Assembly (NCBI RefSeq): GCF_020524345.1
Contig: NZ_JAIVLH010000029.1
Location: 1 to 55,933 of the forward strand
Length of the DNA: 55,933 bases
Origin: Metabacillus niabensis
Lineage (GTDB): Bacteria > Bacillota > Bacilli > Bacillales > Bacillaceae
Direction: 5' to 3'
The position numbers were made by a program, and so were the translations under genes. The notes beneath the pieces were generated by a model, which was not told the origin of the DNA, did not search any database, and saw only the letters and a program-made list of their open reading frames with translations. How positions within the stretch are numbered: position 1 is the first letter of the stretch; every line of letters starts with the position of its first letter. Shown one piece after another: positions 27,445-37,426 of the stretch.

Positions 27445-30400
27445 TTATTTTGCTGAGATTTCTTCCTTTTTCACTTGTGAAAGACCATTTAAAAGATCTG
27501 TAATAATCGCCAACCATTTTTCAACTTCAAGACCTTTTGTATTGACGGTTAATTTTAATCTGCTGCCTTCCATACCTAAACCGACAATGCGAGGATATTT
27601 ATTGCTTAAATCAAACAGCTTTTGTCCATCAATTTGGTTACTTGCCTCATCTTCTATAAGCATCATAATTGTTTCTTTATCTTGCTTGATAAGTTCAACT
27701 CGTTCTTGAATAGCAAAAACCTTAATTTTTGCAATATGGAATAGGTACTCAACTTCTACAGGATATTCCCCGAAGCGGTCAATCATTTCTTCCTGTAATT
27801 CTTCCAATTCGATTAATTCTGTTATTGATCTAAAACGTTTGTACATATCAATTTTTTGACGCCCATCCGTAATATATGTCTGCGGAAGATAAGCATCAAC
27901 CTGAAGATCAATCTCTACATCAATAGCTTTTTGTTTTGGCTTATCTACTTGTCTTTCCTCTATCGCTTCTTTCAGCATTTGAGAATATAAATCAAAACCA
28001 ACAGAATCAATGAATCCATGCTGTTGAGCACCTAATAGATTCCCGGCTCCTCTAATTGAAAGATCCCTCATTGCAATTTTGAATCCTGAACCAAGCTCAG
28101 TGAACTCCTTAATTGCCTGTAGACGCTTCTCAGCAACTTCTGTTAGGACTTTATCTTTTCTGTAAGTAAAGTATGCATATGCAACTCGATTAGATCGTCC
28201 AACCCTTCCACGGAGCTGGTAAAGCTGCGATAGTCCCATTTTATCTGCATCATTCACAATTAATGTATTAACATTAGGAATATCCACACCGGTTTCAATG
28301 ATTGTCGTACTTACAAGTACATCAAATTCTCCTTCAAGGAAGCTTATCATAACAGATTCGAGTTCATTTTCAGTCATTTTTCCATGTGCAAAGGAAACCC
28401 TTGCCTCAGGAACAAGCATCGAAATTTCTTCTGCTTTACGATCTATATCTTCAACACGGTTATATAGGAAAAACACTTGGCCTCCACGTGCCATTTCCCT
28501 CTCAATTGATTCTCTTACTAATGCCCCGTTGTATTCAACAACATATGTTTGAACAGGAAAACGATTCTCAGGTGGAGTTTCAATAACTGATAAATCTCTC
28601 ACTCCGAGCATGGACATATGCAATGTTCTAGGAATTGGAGTTGCTGTTAAGGTTAGCACATCGACATTTGCTTTTAGTTGCTTTATTTTTTCTTTATGTG
28701 TTACACCAAAGCGCTGCTCTTCATCAATAATAAGTAACCCCAAATCCTTATATTTAATATCTTTTGAAAGTAAACGATGAGTTCCTATCACCATATCTAC
28801 GCTGCCATTACCTAATCCTTTTGTTGTCTCAGTAATTTCTTTTCTCGTTCTAAAACGACTTAAAAGGCCAACATTAATAGGATATTCCTGGAAACGTTCC
28901 CGGACCGTTTCATAATGTTGTTGAGCTAAAATCGTTGTTGGGACGAGCAACGCTACTTGTTTTCCATCGGCAATTGCCTTAAAGGCTGCTCGAATTGCAA
29001 CCTCTGTTTTTCCATATCCAACATCTCCACATAATAAGCGGTCCATCGGACGAAGTCGTTCCATATCTTTTTTAATTTCTACGATAGAGCGAATTTGGTC
29101 CTCTGTTTCTTGATAAGGAAATGCCAGTTCAAATTCTTTCTGCATTTCTCCATCTGGTGAAAAGGCATAACCTTCACTAGCTTCCCGCTCGGCATACAGT
29201 TTGATCAAATCATCTGCAATATCTTGTACAGAAGATTCAACCTTTTTCTTCACTCTACGCCAGTCATTCCCACCAAGCTTATAAATTTTCGGCTCTTTAC
29301 CTTCAGACCCTACATATTTTTGAACTTGATCAATTTGATCAACAGGAACATATAACTGGTCACTACCTTGATAGCGAATATTTAAGTAGTCCTTATGAAT
29401 TCCATTAATTTCAAGTGTTTCAATTCCAAGGTATTTTCCAATACCATGATTAACATGAACAACATAGTCGCCAATTTCCAGTTCAGAGTAACTCTTAATC
29501 CGTTCTGCATTTGAAAGCTTTTGTCTTCTGACTTGTTTTTTAACTCTTTTCTTAAAAAGCTCTTCTTCGGTAATAACCGCTAATCTTTGCATTGGGAGTT
29601 CAAAGCCTGTTTGCAAATCCCCTTCGACGATGGAAATTTTACCAATGTGTAAAAATTCATCTTCCCCTAAAATCTTCGCCTCAATCTCATAGTCTTCCAA
29701 TACATCCTGAAGCTTTTTTGTTCTTTCCTCATTAACACCTAAAAATGCTACCGCATACTGTGCTTTTTGCCAACGTTCTAATTCATTTTTCAGCACATTC
29801 ATTTGGCCATGGAAACTTTGCATTTGTTTACAAGATAAATTTAGTATGTTTTGAGGACTCGTATGTGGCACATGTCTTAAAAATAAGGAAAGATAAATAG
29901 AAGGATGCTTGCTTTTTGACATAACATCCATATAAGAGTGTGACACTTTCACATCCTGAAATACCTTTCCTTCTTCAAGCAGGCCTGTAAACCACTCGGC
30001 TTCTTCACGTTCTAACTGATCATATGTCTCATGAATTCTACTTATTTCATCAAGAACAACCATAGAATCTTTCGAAAAATAATCTAGTAAACTAGCAGGC
30101 TGATCATAGAAGAGTGATGAAAACTTAAACATATCTTGATTTAGCTGATTGTTGCGTAAACGCTCTAAATCATATTGAATATTTTCAATCAACAATTCCT
30201 TTTGCTGTTCATTCTTCATCTTTTTGAGATTTTTCGCTAATCCTTCTTCTACTCTTCGTATACAATTCTCTCTTGACTCATCTGTTATAATCATCTCTAC
30301 AGCTGGACCAATCACAACATTTTTTAACATCTTTATCGATCTTTGGTCTTCTATATTAAACGATCTGATAGAATCAATTTCAGTATCAAATAACTCTATT

Positions 30401-30975
30401 CTTATTGCATTGTCCTCTGTAAGGGGATAGATATCTATAATTCCTCCGCGAACGCTAAATTCACCCGGAGCACTAACCATATCAACTCTCTCATAGCCTA
30501 ATGAGATAAATTGTTGAATGTATTCATCCAAGTCTATATCTTGTCCTAGTGACAACTTATATTGTTTCTGTTTCCAGAGCGTTTTTGGCGGCAGCAATCT
30601 CCTTATCCCTGCAACGGGAGCCACAACTATCGAGCTTTTCCCTTCAGACAATTGATTTAATACTTCAATTCGTTGTGCTTTTAGCTCAGGACTCGCTACT
30701 GCCACTTCAGATGCTATCAAATCATTAACAGGATAAAGATACACATTATCTTTAATCAAGTTTAGTAAATCTTCATAAACCTTTTGAGCTTGAAACAAAT
30801 TATGTGTCACAATCAAGATCGATTTATCTAACTCATGATAGAGTGAAGCTGTAAAAACTGTCCTAGCTGAACCGGAAAGACCTGCGACAAGTTGTTCTTT
30901 TAGTCCTTCTTCGATACCGGAAACAATTGTTTTAAAATCATCATTTTCATAAAAAAACTGCTGTAAACTTTTCAA
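27445..30975 (-). CDS. mfd: Transcription-repair coupling factor Mfd
   Basis: Removes stalled RNA polymerase from DNA lesions and recruits UvrA. The 1176 residues carry an N-terminal UvrB-like region (HELDKSILIVTHNLFQAQKV, GIRRLLPP), the RNA-polymerase-interaction and relay region (DYVVHVNHGIGKYLGIE), a RecG-like motor with Walker A GDVGYGKTEVA and DEEQ, and the C-terminal autoinhibitory domain. Start is TTG at 30975, 6 nt after GAGAGGGGGG, which matches the B. subtilis N-terminus; the longer frame start lacks a ribosome site. Confidence 0.98.
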   Translation of the reverse strand: MKSLQQFFYENDDFKTIVSGIEEGLKEQLVAGLSGSARTVFTASLYHELDKSILIVTHNLFQAQKVYEDLLNLIKDNVYLYPVNDLIASEVAVASPELKAQRIEVLNQLSEGKSSIVVAPVAGIRRLLPPKTLWKQKQYKLSLGQDIDLDEYIQQFISLGYERVDMVSAPGEFSVRGGIIDIYPLTEDNAIRIELFDTEIDSIRSFNIEDQRSIKMLKNVVIGPAVEMIITDESRENCIRRVEEGLAKNLKKMKNEQQKELLIENIQYDLERLRNNQLNQDMFKFSSLFYDQPASLLDYFSKDSMVVLDEISRIHETYDQLEREEAEWFTGLLEEGKVFQDVKVSHSYMDVMSKSKHPSIYLSLFLRHVPHTSPQNILNLSCKQMQSFHGQMNVLKNELERWQKAQYAVAFLGVNEERTKKLQDVLEDYEIEAKILGEDEFLHIGKISIVEGDLQTGFELPMQRLAVITEEELFKKRVKKQVRRQKLSNAERIKSYSELEIGDYVVHVNHGIGKYLGIETLEINGIHKDYLNIRYQGSDQLYVPVDQIDQVQKYVGSEGKEPKIYKLGGNDWRRVKKKVESSVQDIADDLIKLYAEREASEGYAFSPDGEMQKEFELAFPYQETEDQIRSIVEIKKDMERLRPMDRLLCGDVGYGKTEVAIRAAFKAIADGKQVALLVPTTILAQQHYETVRERFQEYPINVGLLSRFRTRKEITETTKGLGNGSVDMVIGTHRLLSKDIKYKDLGLLIIDEEQRFGVTHKEKIKQLKANVDVLTLTATPIPRTLHMSMLGVRDLSVIETPPENRFPVQTYVVEYNGALVRESIEREMARGGQVFFLYNRVEDIDRKAEEISMLVPEARVSFAHGKMTENELESVMISFLEGEFDVLVSTTIIETGVDIPNVNTLIVNDADKMGLSQLYQLRGRVGRSNRVAYAYFTYRKDKVLTEVAEKRLQAIKEFTELGSGFKIAMRDLSIRGAGNLLGAQQHGFIDSVGFDLYSQMLKEAIEERQVDKPKQKAIDVEIDLQVDAYLPQTYITDGRQKIDMYKRFRSITELIELEELQEEMIDRFGEYPVEVEYLFHIAKIKVFAIQERVELIKQDKETIMMLIEDEASNQIDGQKLFDLSNKYPRIVGLGMEGSRLKLTVNTKGLEVEKWLAIITDLLNGLSQVKKEEISAK

Positions 30976-31093
30976 GCTCAGCCCCCCTCTCAATATTTCA
31001 TTTTTCACTTTGCTAAATATAAGAAATGTCATGGTTTTCGGTACTACTTATAATGTTCGATTATGTTTCTATCCATTAGTGGAGAGGTAAACA

Positions 31094-31121
31094 GAAAAAC
31101 GCTTTGGGGGTCACCCAAAGC
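31094..31121 (-). terminator. fin terminator
   Basis: Stem GCTTTGGG/CCCAAAGC (31114-31121 with 31101-31108) followed by GTTTTTC on the minus strand, starting within the last bases of fin. It separates fin from mfd. Confidence 0.9.
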
Positions 31122-31123
31122 TC

Positions 31124-31354
31124 TTACTGAATGAAGTGTTCCACTTGGTGTAAATCAGGATTTCTATGTAATGCATCCTGACAGTCTTCACAAATCGTCT
31201 TTATGTGCATATCACCACTTTGCTCATATGTGATCATCTCCTGGCGTTCATCATGTGTTAAATGATGAAATCCAAGCTGCTCACTTGAAGCAGAGATATT
31301 ATCAAGGCTCCCTACCTTTACACCACAGTGTCTACAATAATAATGCAAAGCCAT
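31124..31354 (-). CDS. fin: Anti-sigma factor Fin (sigma-F to sigma-G switch)
   Basis: A 76-residue zinc-ribbon protein (Cys7-x-x-Cys10 and Cys55-x-x-Cys58) matching B. subtilis Fin/YabK, which binds RNA polymerase and antagonises sigma-F so that sigma-G can take over in the forespore. The start is the second of two adjacent ATGs, correctly spaced from AGGAGG. The family start [15 protein letters not shown] is exact. It lies between pth and mfd, with its own forespore promoter and terminator. Confidence 0.96.
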   Translation of the reverse strand: MALHYYCRHCGVKVGSLDNISASSEQLGFHHLTHDERQEMITYEQSGDMHIKTICEDCQDALHRNPDLHQVEHFIQ

Positions 31355-31386
31355 CATAATCCTCCTAAAAAGGAATGTTTTACGTT

Positions 31387-31416
31387 TAGTATGGTCCTTT
31401 TTACGTGGGACTATAC
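31387..31416 (-). promoter_or_regulatory. fin promoter, sigma-G match overlapping sigma-F match
   Basis: Minus strand: GTATA (31416-31412), 18-bp spacer, CATACTA (31393-31387), which is a full match to the sigma-G pattern. The same -35 with 14 bp reaches GGACCATACT, close to the sigma-F pattern GGnnAnAnT. Dual recognition would fit the known sigma-F then sigma-G expression of fin. Confidence 0.8.
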
Positions 31417-31446
31417 ATACGGAAAATGAAGGCAAGCACATTGGTT

Positions 31447-32004
31447 TTAATTATATTCATTCATCACTTGTACGAAATTCTTCTGAAGCCAATCTTCACA
31501 AGCCTTCGCACTGTAATTTATTGCTTCGTTTATACCTTCCATATCTTCTTGAGTAAATGTGCCTAGCACATAGTCTGTAATCTTCATCCCATTAATTGGA
31601 CGGTCTATTCCAACTCGTATTCGATTAAATTCCTGTGTTCCTAAGTGAAGAATCATTGATTTAATACCATTATGTCCACCGGCACTGCCTTTAGATCTTA
31701 AACGAATTTTACCTGTAGGAAGATCTAAATCATCGTATATGACAACGATTTCTTCTGTACTTATGTCATAGAAATCCATTAAAGGACGAATACATTCACC
31801 TGATAAATTCATGTATGTAAGTGGTTTTAATAATATGACTTTCTCTCCGGAAATATGACCAATACCGTATATCCCATTAAATTTCTGCCGATCAAGAGGA
31901 ATTGCTAACTCCTCTGATAGCTTGTCAATTACTTTAAACCCCACATTGTGCCTGGTATTTTCATATTGCCTCCCAGGGTTTCCCAACCCAATGACGAGCT
32001 TCAT
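31447..32004 (-). CDS. pth: Peptidyl-tRNA hydrolase (SpoVC)
   Basis: Cleaves peptidyl-tRNA released from stalled ribosomes; the B. subtilis allele spoVC gives a stage V sporulation block. The 185 residues contain [18 protein letters not shown] (Asn9, catalytic His19) and [15 protein letters not shown] with the second catalytic aspartate. I start at the ATG at 32004, 5 nt after AAGGG; a GTG two codons upstream is less well spaced. It follows ctc. Confidence 0.97.
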   Translation of the reverse strand: MKLVIGLGNPGRQYENTRHNVGFKVIDKLSEELAIPLDRQKFNGIYGIGHISGEKVILLKPLTYMNLSGECIRPLMDFYDISTEEIVVIYDDLDLPTGKIRLRSKGSAGGHNGIKSMILHLGTQEFNRIRVGIDRPINGMKITDYVLGTFTQEDMEGINEAINYSAKACEDWLQKNFVQVMNEYN

Positions 32005-32117
32005 AAACACCCTTCGCCTCCAAACAAGATCATCTATTTAAAAATCATAAAAAGAATTAATAGTATTGCCCTTTTTATTATTATATCTTATTTAGCATAT
32101 AAATTCTTATCATAAAA

Positions 32118-32191
32118 GTAAAGTGTCAGCCTTCATTTCCTTAAAATATGGATAAGATTACTCCATACTTGGATCATGAAGAACTGACACT
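32118..32191 (-). terminator. ctc terminator (long stem)
   Basis: The outer arms AGTGTCAG/CTGACACT (32184-32191 with 32122-32129) enclose TTCTTCAT/ATGAAGG and further pairing, giving an extended hairpin of about 70 nt. It ends in TTTACTTTTAT on the minus strand. It lies between ctc and pth. Confidence 0.7.
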
Positions 32192-32214
32192 AGTTTTGTT
32201 CTATTTTAATTATT

Positions 32215-32841
32215 TTATTCTTCGCTATTCTCCCGACCTTCTTCATTTTCAGGTTGTCCCGGTTCTTGTTCTTCTCCGCTATCAATTTCTTCTTCCTGTT
32301 GTGGCGGAAGTATAGAGGCAACTACCTGCTCCTCATCCTGAGTAAATTGATAGTTTGGACTTGTCGAGAGGTCTTTAATATAAAGAGTCTCATTCACACC
32401 TAAGTTTGTAATGTCTACATCTATTGATTGAGGAATATTACCCGGCTTTGACGTAATCGTTACTTCATGTAATGATTGTTGTAATACACCACCGTCTTTA
32501 ACACCCTGTGCTTCACCAGTTAGATGAACCGGTACTTCAACTTGAACATCTGCCTGCATATCCACAATATGAAAGTCAGCATGAATAATTTCATTCTTCA
32601 GTGGGTCTGTCTGCATATCATACAACATAACTGCATGTGATGAACCATCAACATCCAAATGGAGAACGGTATTCTTTCCTTCATCTCTAAGCGTCTTAAT
32701 TAATTCTATGCTATCTAGTGCTACTGGTTGGCTTTCTTTAGCTTTGCCATAAATAATAGCTGGAATCTTCCCAGACTCACGAACTTTTCTTTTTGCCGAA
32801 TTAGTGAACTCTGTTCTTTTCATTGCTTGTATAGTTGTCAT
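32215..32841 (-). CDS. ctc: General stress protein Ctc / ribosomal protein bL25
   Basis: A TL5/Ctc-type bL25 that binds 5S rRNA on the large subunit, mainly under stress. The 208 residues comprise the N-terminal 5S-binding barrel (KRTEFTNSAKRKVRESGKIPAIIYG), a C-terminal Ctc beta domain (VQVEVPVHLTGEAQG, VTITSKPGNIPQSIDVDI) and a long Glu/Gln/Pro-rich acidic tail from about 178. It follows prs, with a terminator and its own stress-type promoter between. Confidence 0.95.
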   Translation of the reverse strand: MTTIQAMKRTEFTNSAKRKVRESGKIPAIIYGKAKESQPVALDSIELIKTLRDEGKNTVLHLDVDGSSHAVMLYDMQTDPLKNEIIHADFHIVDMQADVQVEVPVHLTGEAQGVKDGGVLQQSLHEVTITSKPGNIPQSIDVDITNLGVNETLYIKDLSTSPNYQFTQDEEQVVASILPPQQEEEIDSGEEQEPGQPENEEGRENSEE

Positions 32842-32880
32842 ATTTACACCTTCCTAACGATATTCGTTCATATATATTGT

Positions 32881-32906
32881 TTGCCCATAACGAGAAAGGT
32901 ATAAAC
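32881..32906 (-). promoter_or_regulatory. Sigma-B-like promoter of ctc
   Basis: Minus strand: GTTTAT (32906-32901), 14 bp, GGGCAA (32886-32881). The sigma-B pattern is GTTTAA-N12-15-GGGTAT. The spacer contains CTCGTTAT, much like the well-known B. subtilis ctc promoter as I remember it. The -10 departs from consensus at three positions, so it may be weak. Confidence 0.65.
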
Positions 32907-32935
32907 ATTTTTGAGAGAATAAAGTGAAAGATACG

Positions 32936-32993
32936 AAAAAAACCTAGCCAGCACCTAATCTATATCTTAGATAAGGTACGGTAGGTTTTTTTA
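32936..32993 (-). terminator. prs terminator
   Basis: Long imperfect stem: minus-strand AAAAAAACCTACC and a TACCTTATCT block pair with AGAT-AGGT and GGCTAGGTTTTTTT. A/T runs on both sides. Confidence 0.85.
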
Positions 32994-33012
32994 AAATAAG
33001 AGAGAATAAATC

Positions 33013-33966
33013 TTAATCAAAAAGTAAGCTTACTGATTGTTTTTCATGTACTCGAATAATCGCTTCACCAATAAGTGGAGCAACGGATAGTTCTACTAGC
33101 TTATCAATTCGTTTTTCTTCCGGAAGTTGAATTGAATTTGTTATGACTAATTCTTTGATTTTTGAATTAGCAATACGATCGATTGCCGGTCCTGATAGAA
33201 CAGGGTGAGTACAGCAAGCATATACTTCCTTTGCCCCATTCTCTTCTAAAGCATTTGCAGCTAATGTAATTGTTCCAGCTGTATCAATAATATCATCTAT
33301 TAAAATCGCTGTTTTACCTTCAATATGACCAACAATATTCATAACCTCTGCCACATTTGGTCTTGGACGTCTTTTATCAATAATCGCGATAGGAGCTTTT
33401 AATTTATCTGCTAGTTTACGGGCTCTTGTTACACCCCCATGATCCGGAGAAACAATAACGATATCATCTAATTTTTTTCCTAAGAAATACTCACCTAAGA
33501 TGGGTACTCCCATTAAATGATCGATTGGGATATCAAAAAATCCCTGTATCTGCGGTGCATGAAGATCCAATGTAATGACACGCGTTGAGCCGGCTGTTTC
33601 TAGTAGGTTTGCAACAAGCTTTGCTGTTATAGGCTCCCTTGCTCTTGCTTTTCTATCTTGTCTAGCATAGCCGTAGTATGGAATAACAATATTTATTGTT
33701 TTTGCTGATGCACGCTTTAAAGCATCAATCATAATTAGTAGTTCCATGATATGCTCATTCACAGGGTTACTAGTAGATTGAATAATATACACATCACAGC
33801 CACGAATACTTTCTTCAATGTTTATTTGAATTTCTCCATCACTAAAGCGTGTTACAGAACTCTTCCCTAATTCTACGCCAACAATATCAGCGATTTCCTT
33901 TGCCAGTGCAGGGTTGGAATTTAGTGTAAATATTTTTAAATTTGAATCTCCATAGCGATTAGACAT
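33013..33966 (-). CDS. prs: Ribose-phosphate pyrophosphokinase (PRPP synthase)
   Basis: Makes PRPP from ribose-5-phosphate and ATP for purine, pyrimidine, His, Trp and NAD synthesis. The 317 residues show the class I signature: [18 protein letters not shown], the regulatory flexible loop region [20 protein letters not shown], and the PRPP loop [13 protein letters not shown]. It starts 19 bp after glmU, so the two form an operon. Its product PRPP is also the effector of PurR, encoded nearby. Confidence 0.98.
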   Translation of the reverse strand: MSNRYGDSNLKIFTLNSNPALAKEIADIVGVELGKSSVTRFSDGEIQINIEESIRGCDVYIIQSTSNPVNEHIMELLIMIDALKRASAKTINIVIPYYGYARQDRKARAREPITAKLVANLLETAGSTRVITLDLHAPQIQGFFDIPIDHLMGVPILGEYFLGKKLDDIVIVSPDHGGVTRARKLADKLKAPIAIIDKRRPRPNVAEVMNIVGHIEGKTAILIDDIIDTAGTITLAANALEENGAKEVYACCTHPVLSGPAIDRIANSKIKELVITNSIQLPEEKRIDKLVELSVAPLIGEAIIRVHEKQSVSLLFD

Positions 33967-33984
33967 GTAAAGTGTAAACCTCCA

Positions 33985-35361
33985 TTAGGAATTTTTATGA
34001 TTTAAACGGTCGACATAATTCTCTTTATTTACTTGTCGAGCACGTGCAACTGTTAATGCTTTTTCTGGTACATCATTCGTTACAGTTGAGCCTGCTGCTA
34101 CATATGCACCTTTTCCAACTGTAACGGGCGCAATTAAGTTTGAATTACAGCCTATGAAAGCACCATCTTCTATTTTCGTTAAGAATTTATTTTTCCCATC
34201 ATAATTAACTGTAATGGAACCACATCCAAGGTTTACATCAGATCCAACCTCTGCATCCCCAATATAACTTAGGTGAGAGGCCTTACTGCCTTTGCCCATT
34301 GATGACTTCTTAATTTCAACAAAATTTCCAATCTTCACCTCATCGGAAATGTGAGAAGAAGGACGAATATGTGCAAATGGGCCTATTTGTACTTCACTGC
34401 CGATTTCGCTATCATGTGCGACAGATTGTCTGATCGTTGTTTTAGTATCAATATTACAGTTTTTAATTTCTGTATTTGGTCCAATAACACATTCTTCACC
34501 AATCACAGTTTCACCAATGATCATAGTTCCTGGATAAATCGTTGTGTCTCGGCCTATCTTGGCATCAACGGAAATATACGTATTATCCGGATCTATAATT
34601 GTAACACCATTTCTCATATGCTCTTTATTAATACGTTGTTTCATTAGTTTTTCCGCTTGTGATAATGCAATTCGATCATTTACTCCTAATGTTTCTTCAA
34701 AAGATGCTGTTTGATACGCTGAAATGACTTTCCCCTCTTTTTTCAGTATCTCAATTACGTCTGGTAAATAATATTCTCCTTGAACATTATCATTAGAAAC
34801 ATTTTTTAATGCCTTGAACAATTCCTTATTGTCAAAACAATATGTACCAGTGTTAATTTCCGTAATCATTCGTTCGTCTTCTGATGCATCCTTATGTTCA
34901 ACGTTTTTTTCTACTGTTCCCTCTTGGTTACGGACAATACGGCCATATCCAGTCGGATCTTCAGCATTTGCTGTAAGAATCGTTGCCTTTGCATTTGTTT
35001 CTTGATGATGGGCTAACAAAGCAGACATTGTTTCAGCCGGAATTAATGGAGTGTCACCACAGATAACAATTGTTGTACCCTTTTCATCTTCAAGAAATGG
35101 TGCAGCCTGCATTACGGCATGCGCCGTCCCTAATTGTTCACTTTGTAATGCATACTCTGTTCGATCACCAAGCTCAGACTTTACCTTTTCCGCACCATGG
35201 CCGACAATTGTGACAACTTTCGACAATGTTAATTGTGTTACTTGATCAAGTACATGCTGAACCATTGGTTTCCCACAAACAGGATGTAACACTTTATATA
35301 GTGAGGATTTCATTCTTGTCCCTTGTCCAGCAGCCAGAATAACTGCATACCGATTATCCAT
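33985..35361 (-). CDS. glmU: Bifunctional UDP-GlcNAc pyrophosphorylase/GlcN-1-P acetyltransferase
   Basis: Makes UDP-GlcNAc for peptidoglycan and teichoic acid. The N-terminal uridylyltransferase has [20 protein letters not shown]; the C-terminal half is a left-handed beta-helix with hexapeptide repeats ([20 protein letters not shown] onward) and acetyltransferase residues in [11 protein letters not shown]. Length 458 is normal. GGAGG precedes the ATG. It has its own promoter and a leader of about 110 nt that contains a palindromic repeat. Confidence 0.98.
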   Translation of the reverse strand: MDNRYAVILAAGQGTRMKSSLYKVLHPVCGKPMVQHVLDQVTQLTLSKVVTIVGHGAEKVKSELGDRTEYALQSEQLGTAHAVMQAAPFLEDEKGTTIVICGDTPLIPAETMSALLAHHQETNAKATILTANAEDPTGYGRIVRNQEGTVEKNVEHKDASEDERMITEINTGTYCFDNKELFKALKNVSNDNVQGEYYLPDVIEILKKEGKVISAYQTASFEETLGVNDRIALSQAEKLMKQRINKEHMRNGVTIIDPDNTYISVDAKIGRDTTIYPGTMIIGETVIGEECVIGPNTEIKNCNIDTKTTIRQSVAHDSEIGSEVQIGPFAHIRPSSHISDEVKIGNFVEIKKSSMGKGSKASHLSYIGDAEVGSDVNLGCGSITVNYDGKNKFLTKIEDGAFIGCNSNLIAPVTVGKGAYVAAGSTVTNDVPEKALTVARARQVNKENYVDRLNHKNS

Positions 35362-35391
35362 TTAATAAGCCTCCAATAAGCTATAATCAAT

Positions 35392-35443
35392 AGAAAAACT
35401 TCACTCTTCGCCAATTCCTAAGGAGAAAGCATTGGTTTTTCTT
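35392..35443. repeat. Palindromic dispersed repeat (copy B) in glmU leader
   Basis: Minus-strand AAGAAAAACCAATGCTTTC, then TTAGGAATTGGCGA, then AGTTTTTCT. About 80 percent identical to the element at 40709-40762, but its arms have diverged, so only the outer AGAAAAAC/GTTTTTCT and a CCAAT/ATTGG stem still pair. It lies in the predicted glmU 5' leader. Confidence 0.75.
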
Positions 35444-35479
35444 ATTCACCATAAAACAGTACCTTTTTATCCATAAAAA

Positions 35480-35508
35480 AATATATCTTAAAATAAGTCG
35501 TATTTCAA
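35480..35508 (-). promoter_or_regulatory. glmU-prs promoter (sigma-A)
   Basis: Minus strand: TTGAAA (35508-35503), 17-bp spacer, TATATT (35485-35480). It would give a leader of about 110 nt before glmU. The remaining 35510-35672 has a single exact 0A-type heptamer (TGTCGAA, 35615-35621, plus strand) and nothing else I recognise. Confidence 0.7.
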
Positions 35509-35672
35509 GACAACAAACAAAAGTACATGATATTTCTAATTTTATCACAAGTTTCATCTTTCAATTGAACTTACCGGAAAAATCATTTAATCTTGTTTGA
35601 GATCTTGAAAAAATTGTCGAATCTTCTTCCTACATATGGAGCGATTCTTAGATTCTTAGTATTTCCTAAAAC

Positions 35673-35712
35673 AAAAAAAAGAACCTTGTACAGTTGTACA
35701 AAGTTCCTTTGT
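35673..35712 (-). terminator. spoVG terminator
   Basis: Stem formed by minus-strand GGAAC-TTTGTACA and TGTACAA-GGTTC, followed by a run of T. It lies directly after the spoVG stop. Confidence 0.9.
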
Positions 35713-35716
35713 TATT

Positions 35717-36007
35717 TTATGAAGCACCTGCTTCTTCAAATTCAACTTCTAATTCACCTAAACGATGATATTCAGCCAGTACAGCATCTTGAATTTTTCC
35801 GCGTGTACTAGAATTGATAGGGTGTGCAATATCTCTAAATTCACCATCAGGAGTGCGCTTACTTGGCATCGCAACAAAGAGACCATTATTACCATCAATA
35901 ACGCGGATATCATGAACTACAAATTCATGATCTAACGTAATAGATGCAATTGCTCTCATACGTCCTTCGGTATTTACGCGGCGTAATCTTACGTCTGTAA
36001 CTTCCAT
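35717..36007 (-). CDS. spoVG: Septation/regulatory protein SpoVG
   Basis: A 96-residue conserved protein ([39 protein letters not shown]) that binds nucleic acid and affects asymmetric septation and virulence or stress genes in Firmicutes. The ATG at 36007 is preceded by AAGGTGGTGA; the frame's first ATG, four codons earlier, overlaps the ribosome site. It is monocistronic between ridA and glmU, with a sigma-H promoter. Confidence 0.97.
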   Translation of the reverse strand: MEVTDVRLRRVNTEGRMRAIASITLDHEFVVHDIRVIDGNNGLFVAMPSKRTPDGEFRDIAHPINSSTRGKIQDAVLAEYHRLGELEVEFEEAGAS

Positions 36008-36051
36008 TCTGTTCACCACCTTTTCCCCATATGAAAAACTTTAGTTACTAA

Positions 36052-36078
36052 ATTCAACGTTACTTCTGTTATTCCTCC
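36052..36078 (-). promoter_or_regulatory. spoVG promoter (sigma-H)
   Basis: Minus strand: GGAGGAATA (36078-36070), 11 bp, GTTGAAT (36058-36052), matching the sigma-H pattern RnAGGAwww / RnnGAAT at all defined positions. The A/T-rich sequence just upstream (36080-36145) is where AbrB represses spoVG in B. subtilis. Confidence 0.9.
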
Positions 36079-36147
36079 CTTAATTTGAAATTTTTTTAAA
36101 TTTAGGCAAAATAATTGACAAATATTCTATTTTTTTGATTTTTAACT

Positions 36148-36187
36148 ACAAAAAAAGTCAACCACTTTAGAGTGATTGACTTTTTAT
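36148..36187 (-). terminator. ridA terminator
   Basis: Stem AGTCAATCACT/AGTGGTTGACT (one G-U pair, 4-nt loop) flanked by A and T runs, immediately after the ridA stop. Confidence 0.92.
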
Positions 36188-36188
36188 A

Positions 36189-36563
36189 TTATTTAACTAA
36201 TGCAATAACCTCAATTTCAACTAAAGCATCCTTTGGTAATCTTGCCACTTCCACACATGAACGTGCAGGCTTATGAGTCGAGAAATATTGTCCATATACC
36301 TCATTAAAAGAGGCAAAATGATTCATGTCTTGAAGAAATACAGTTGCTTTTACAACACTTTCTAATGATGCACCTGCTTCTTCTAATACAGCTTTTAAAT
36401 TTTTAAACACTTGGTGTGTTTGCGCTTCAATTTCTCCTGAAATCATTTCTCCTTCAGCAGTTAAAGGAATTTGACCGGAGCTATAAAACAAGTTATTTAC
36501 AATAATCCCTTGTGAATACGGTCCAATTGCTGCAGGTGCTTGACTTGTACTAACGATCTTCAT
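36189..36563 (-). CDS. ridA: RidA-family enamine/imine deaminase (YabJ)
   Basis: Hydrolyses reactive 2-aminoacrylate-type enamines from PLP enzymes. The 124 residues show the YjgF/RidA signature ([10 protein letters not shown] near the start, and [22 protein letters not shown] with the substrate-binding arginine). It starts at the ATG at 36563 inside the end of purR (14-bp overlap), with AGAGGA upstream, so it is translationally coupled. In B. subtilis YabJ is reported to help PurR-dependent control. Confidence 0.96.
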   Translation of the reverse strand: MKIVSTSQAPAAIGPYSQGIIVNNLFYSSGQIPLTAEGEMISGEIEAQTHQVFKNLKAVLEEAGASLESVVKATVFLQDMNHFASFNEVYGQYFSTHKPARSCVEVARLPKDALVEIEVIALVK

Positions 36564-37410
36564 AAAGTTCCTCTCCAATCTCTTTAGTATTTACAATCTG
36601 AAAGTAAGTGCCTTCTGTTACGTGAATATTTCGTTCTCGAACATCCACGTCAGCTAATTTTACCAGTGATACATATTGATCAACTAATCTTTCTTCAACA
36701 CCCTCTGTTTCCACTAGAACACCTATGCCCGCTACAGTTGCTTTAAACTCTTCCAAAAGGCTAATCATGCCGTTAATTGTACCCCCAGCTTTCATGAAGT
36801 CATCAATAATGAGCACATTTGAACCTTCTTTTAAGCTCCGTTTAGCAAGCAACATCGTTTGTATTCTCTTTGATGATCCCGAAACATAGTTTATACTTAC
36901 GGTTGAACCTTCTGTTACTTTACTGTCTTTTCTAACAATAACAACAGGTACATCCAGCTGTGCTGCTACGGCATATGCCAATGGTATCCCCTTTGTTGCC
37001 ACCGTCATGACTACATCAATTTTCCGGTTACTAAAAACTGTCGCAAAAAGACGACCAATTTTATTAACGATAGATGGGGTACCTAGAAGGTCAGTTAAAT
37101 ATAAATAACCTCCGGGAAGCAGTCTTTCTGGTTTTGCAATAAGCTCACATAGTTCAGCAATGAATTGCTTCGCCTCATTCGCTTCCACCTTAGGGATATA
37201 TTTCACTCCACCTGCAGCACCTGGCACAGTTAATAATGTCCCGATTCCTTGCTGTTCGAACGTTTCTTTAATAATCGTTAAGTCTTCACTAATAGATGAT
37301 TTAGCAGATTGATATTTCTCAGAAAAAAATGTTAATGGTACTAAAGAGTGTGGATGATGAAGCATGTAGTTTGTCATATCAACAAGTCGACCACTACGAC
37401 GAAATTTCAT
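36550..37410 (-). CDS. purR: Purine repressor PurR
   Basis: DNA-binding repressor of purine genes in Bacillus; PRPP relieves repression. The 286 residues have an N-terminal winged-helix domain ([34 protein letters not shown]) and a C-terminal phosphoribosyltransferase-like domain with the PRPP motif [13 protein letters not shown] but no catalytic function. It is unrelated to E. coli LacI-type PurR. It follows ispE by 59 bp, with its own promoter. Confidence 0.97.
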   Translation of the reverse strand: MKFRRSGRLVDMTNYMLHHPHSLVPLTFFSEKYQSAKSSISEDLTIIKETFEQQGIGTLLTVPGAAGGVKYIPKVEANEAKQFIAELCELIAKPERLLPGGYLYLTDLLGTPSIVNKIGRLFATVFSNRKIDVVMTVATKGIPLAYAVAAQLDVPVVIVRKDSKVTEGSTVSINYVSGSSKRIQTMLLAKRSLKEGSNVLIIDDFMKAGGTINGMISLLEEFKATVAGIGVLVETEGVEERLVDQYVSLVKLADVDVRERNIHVTEGTYFQIVNTKEIGEELYEDR

Positions 37411-37426
37411 GAACTGGTAACCCCCA

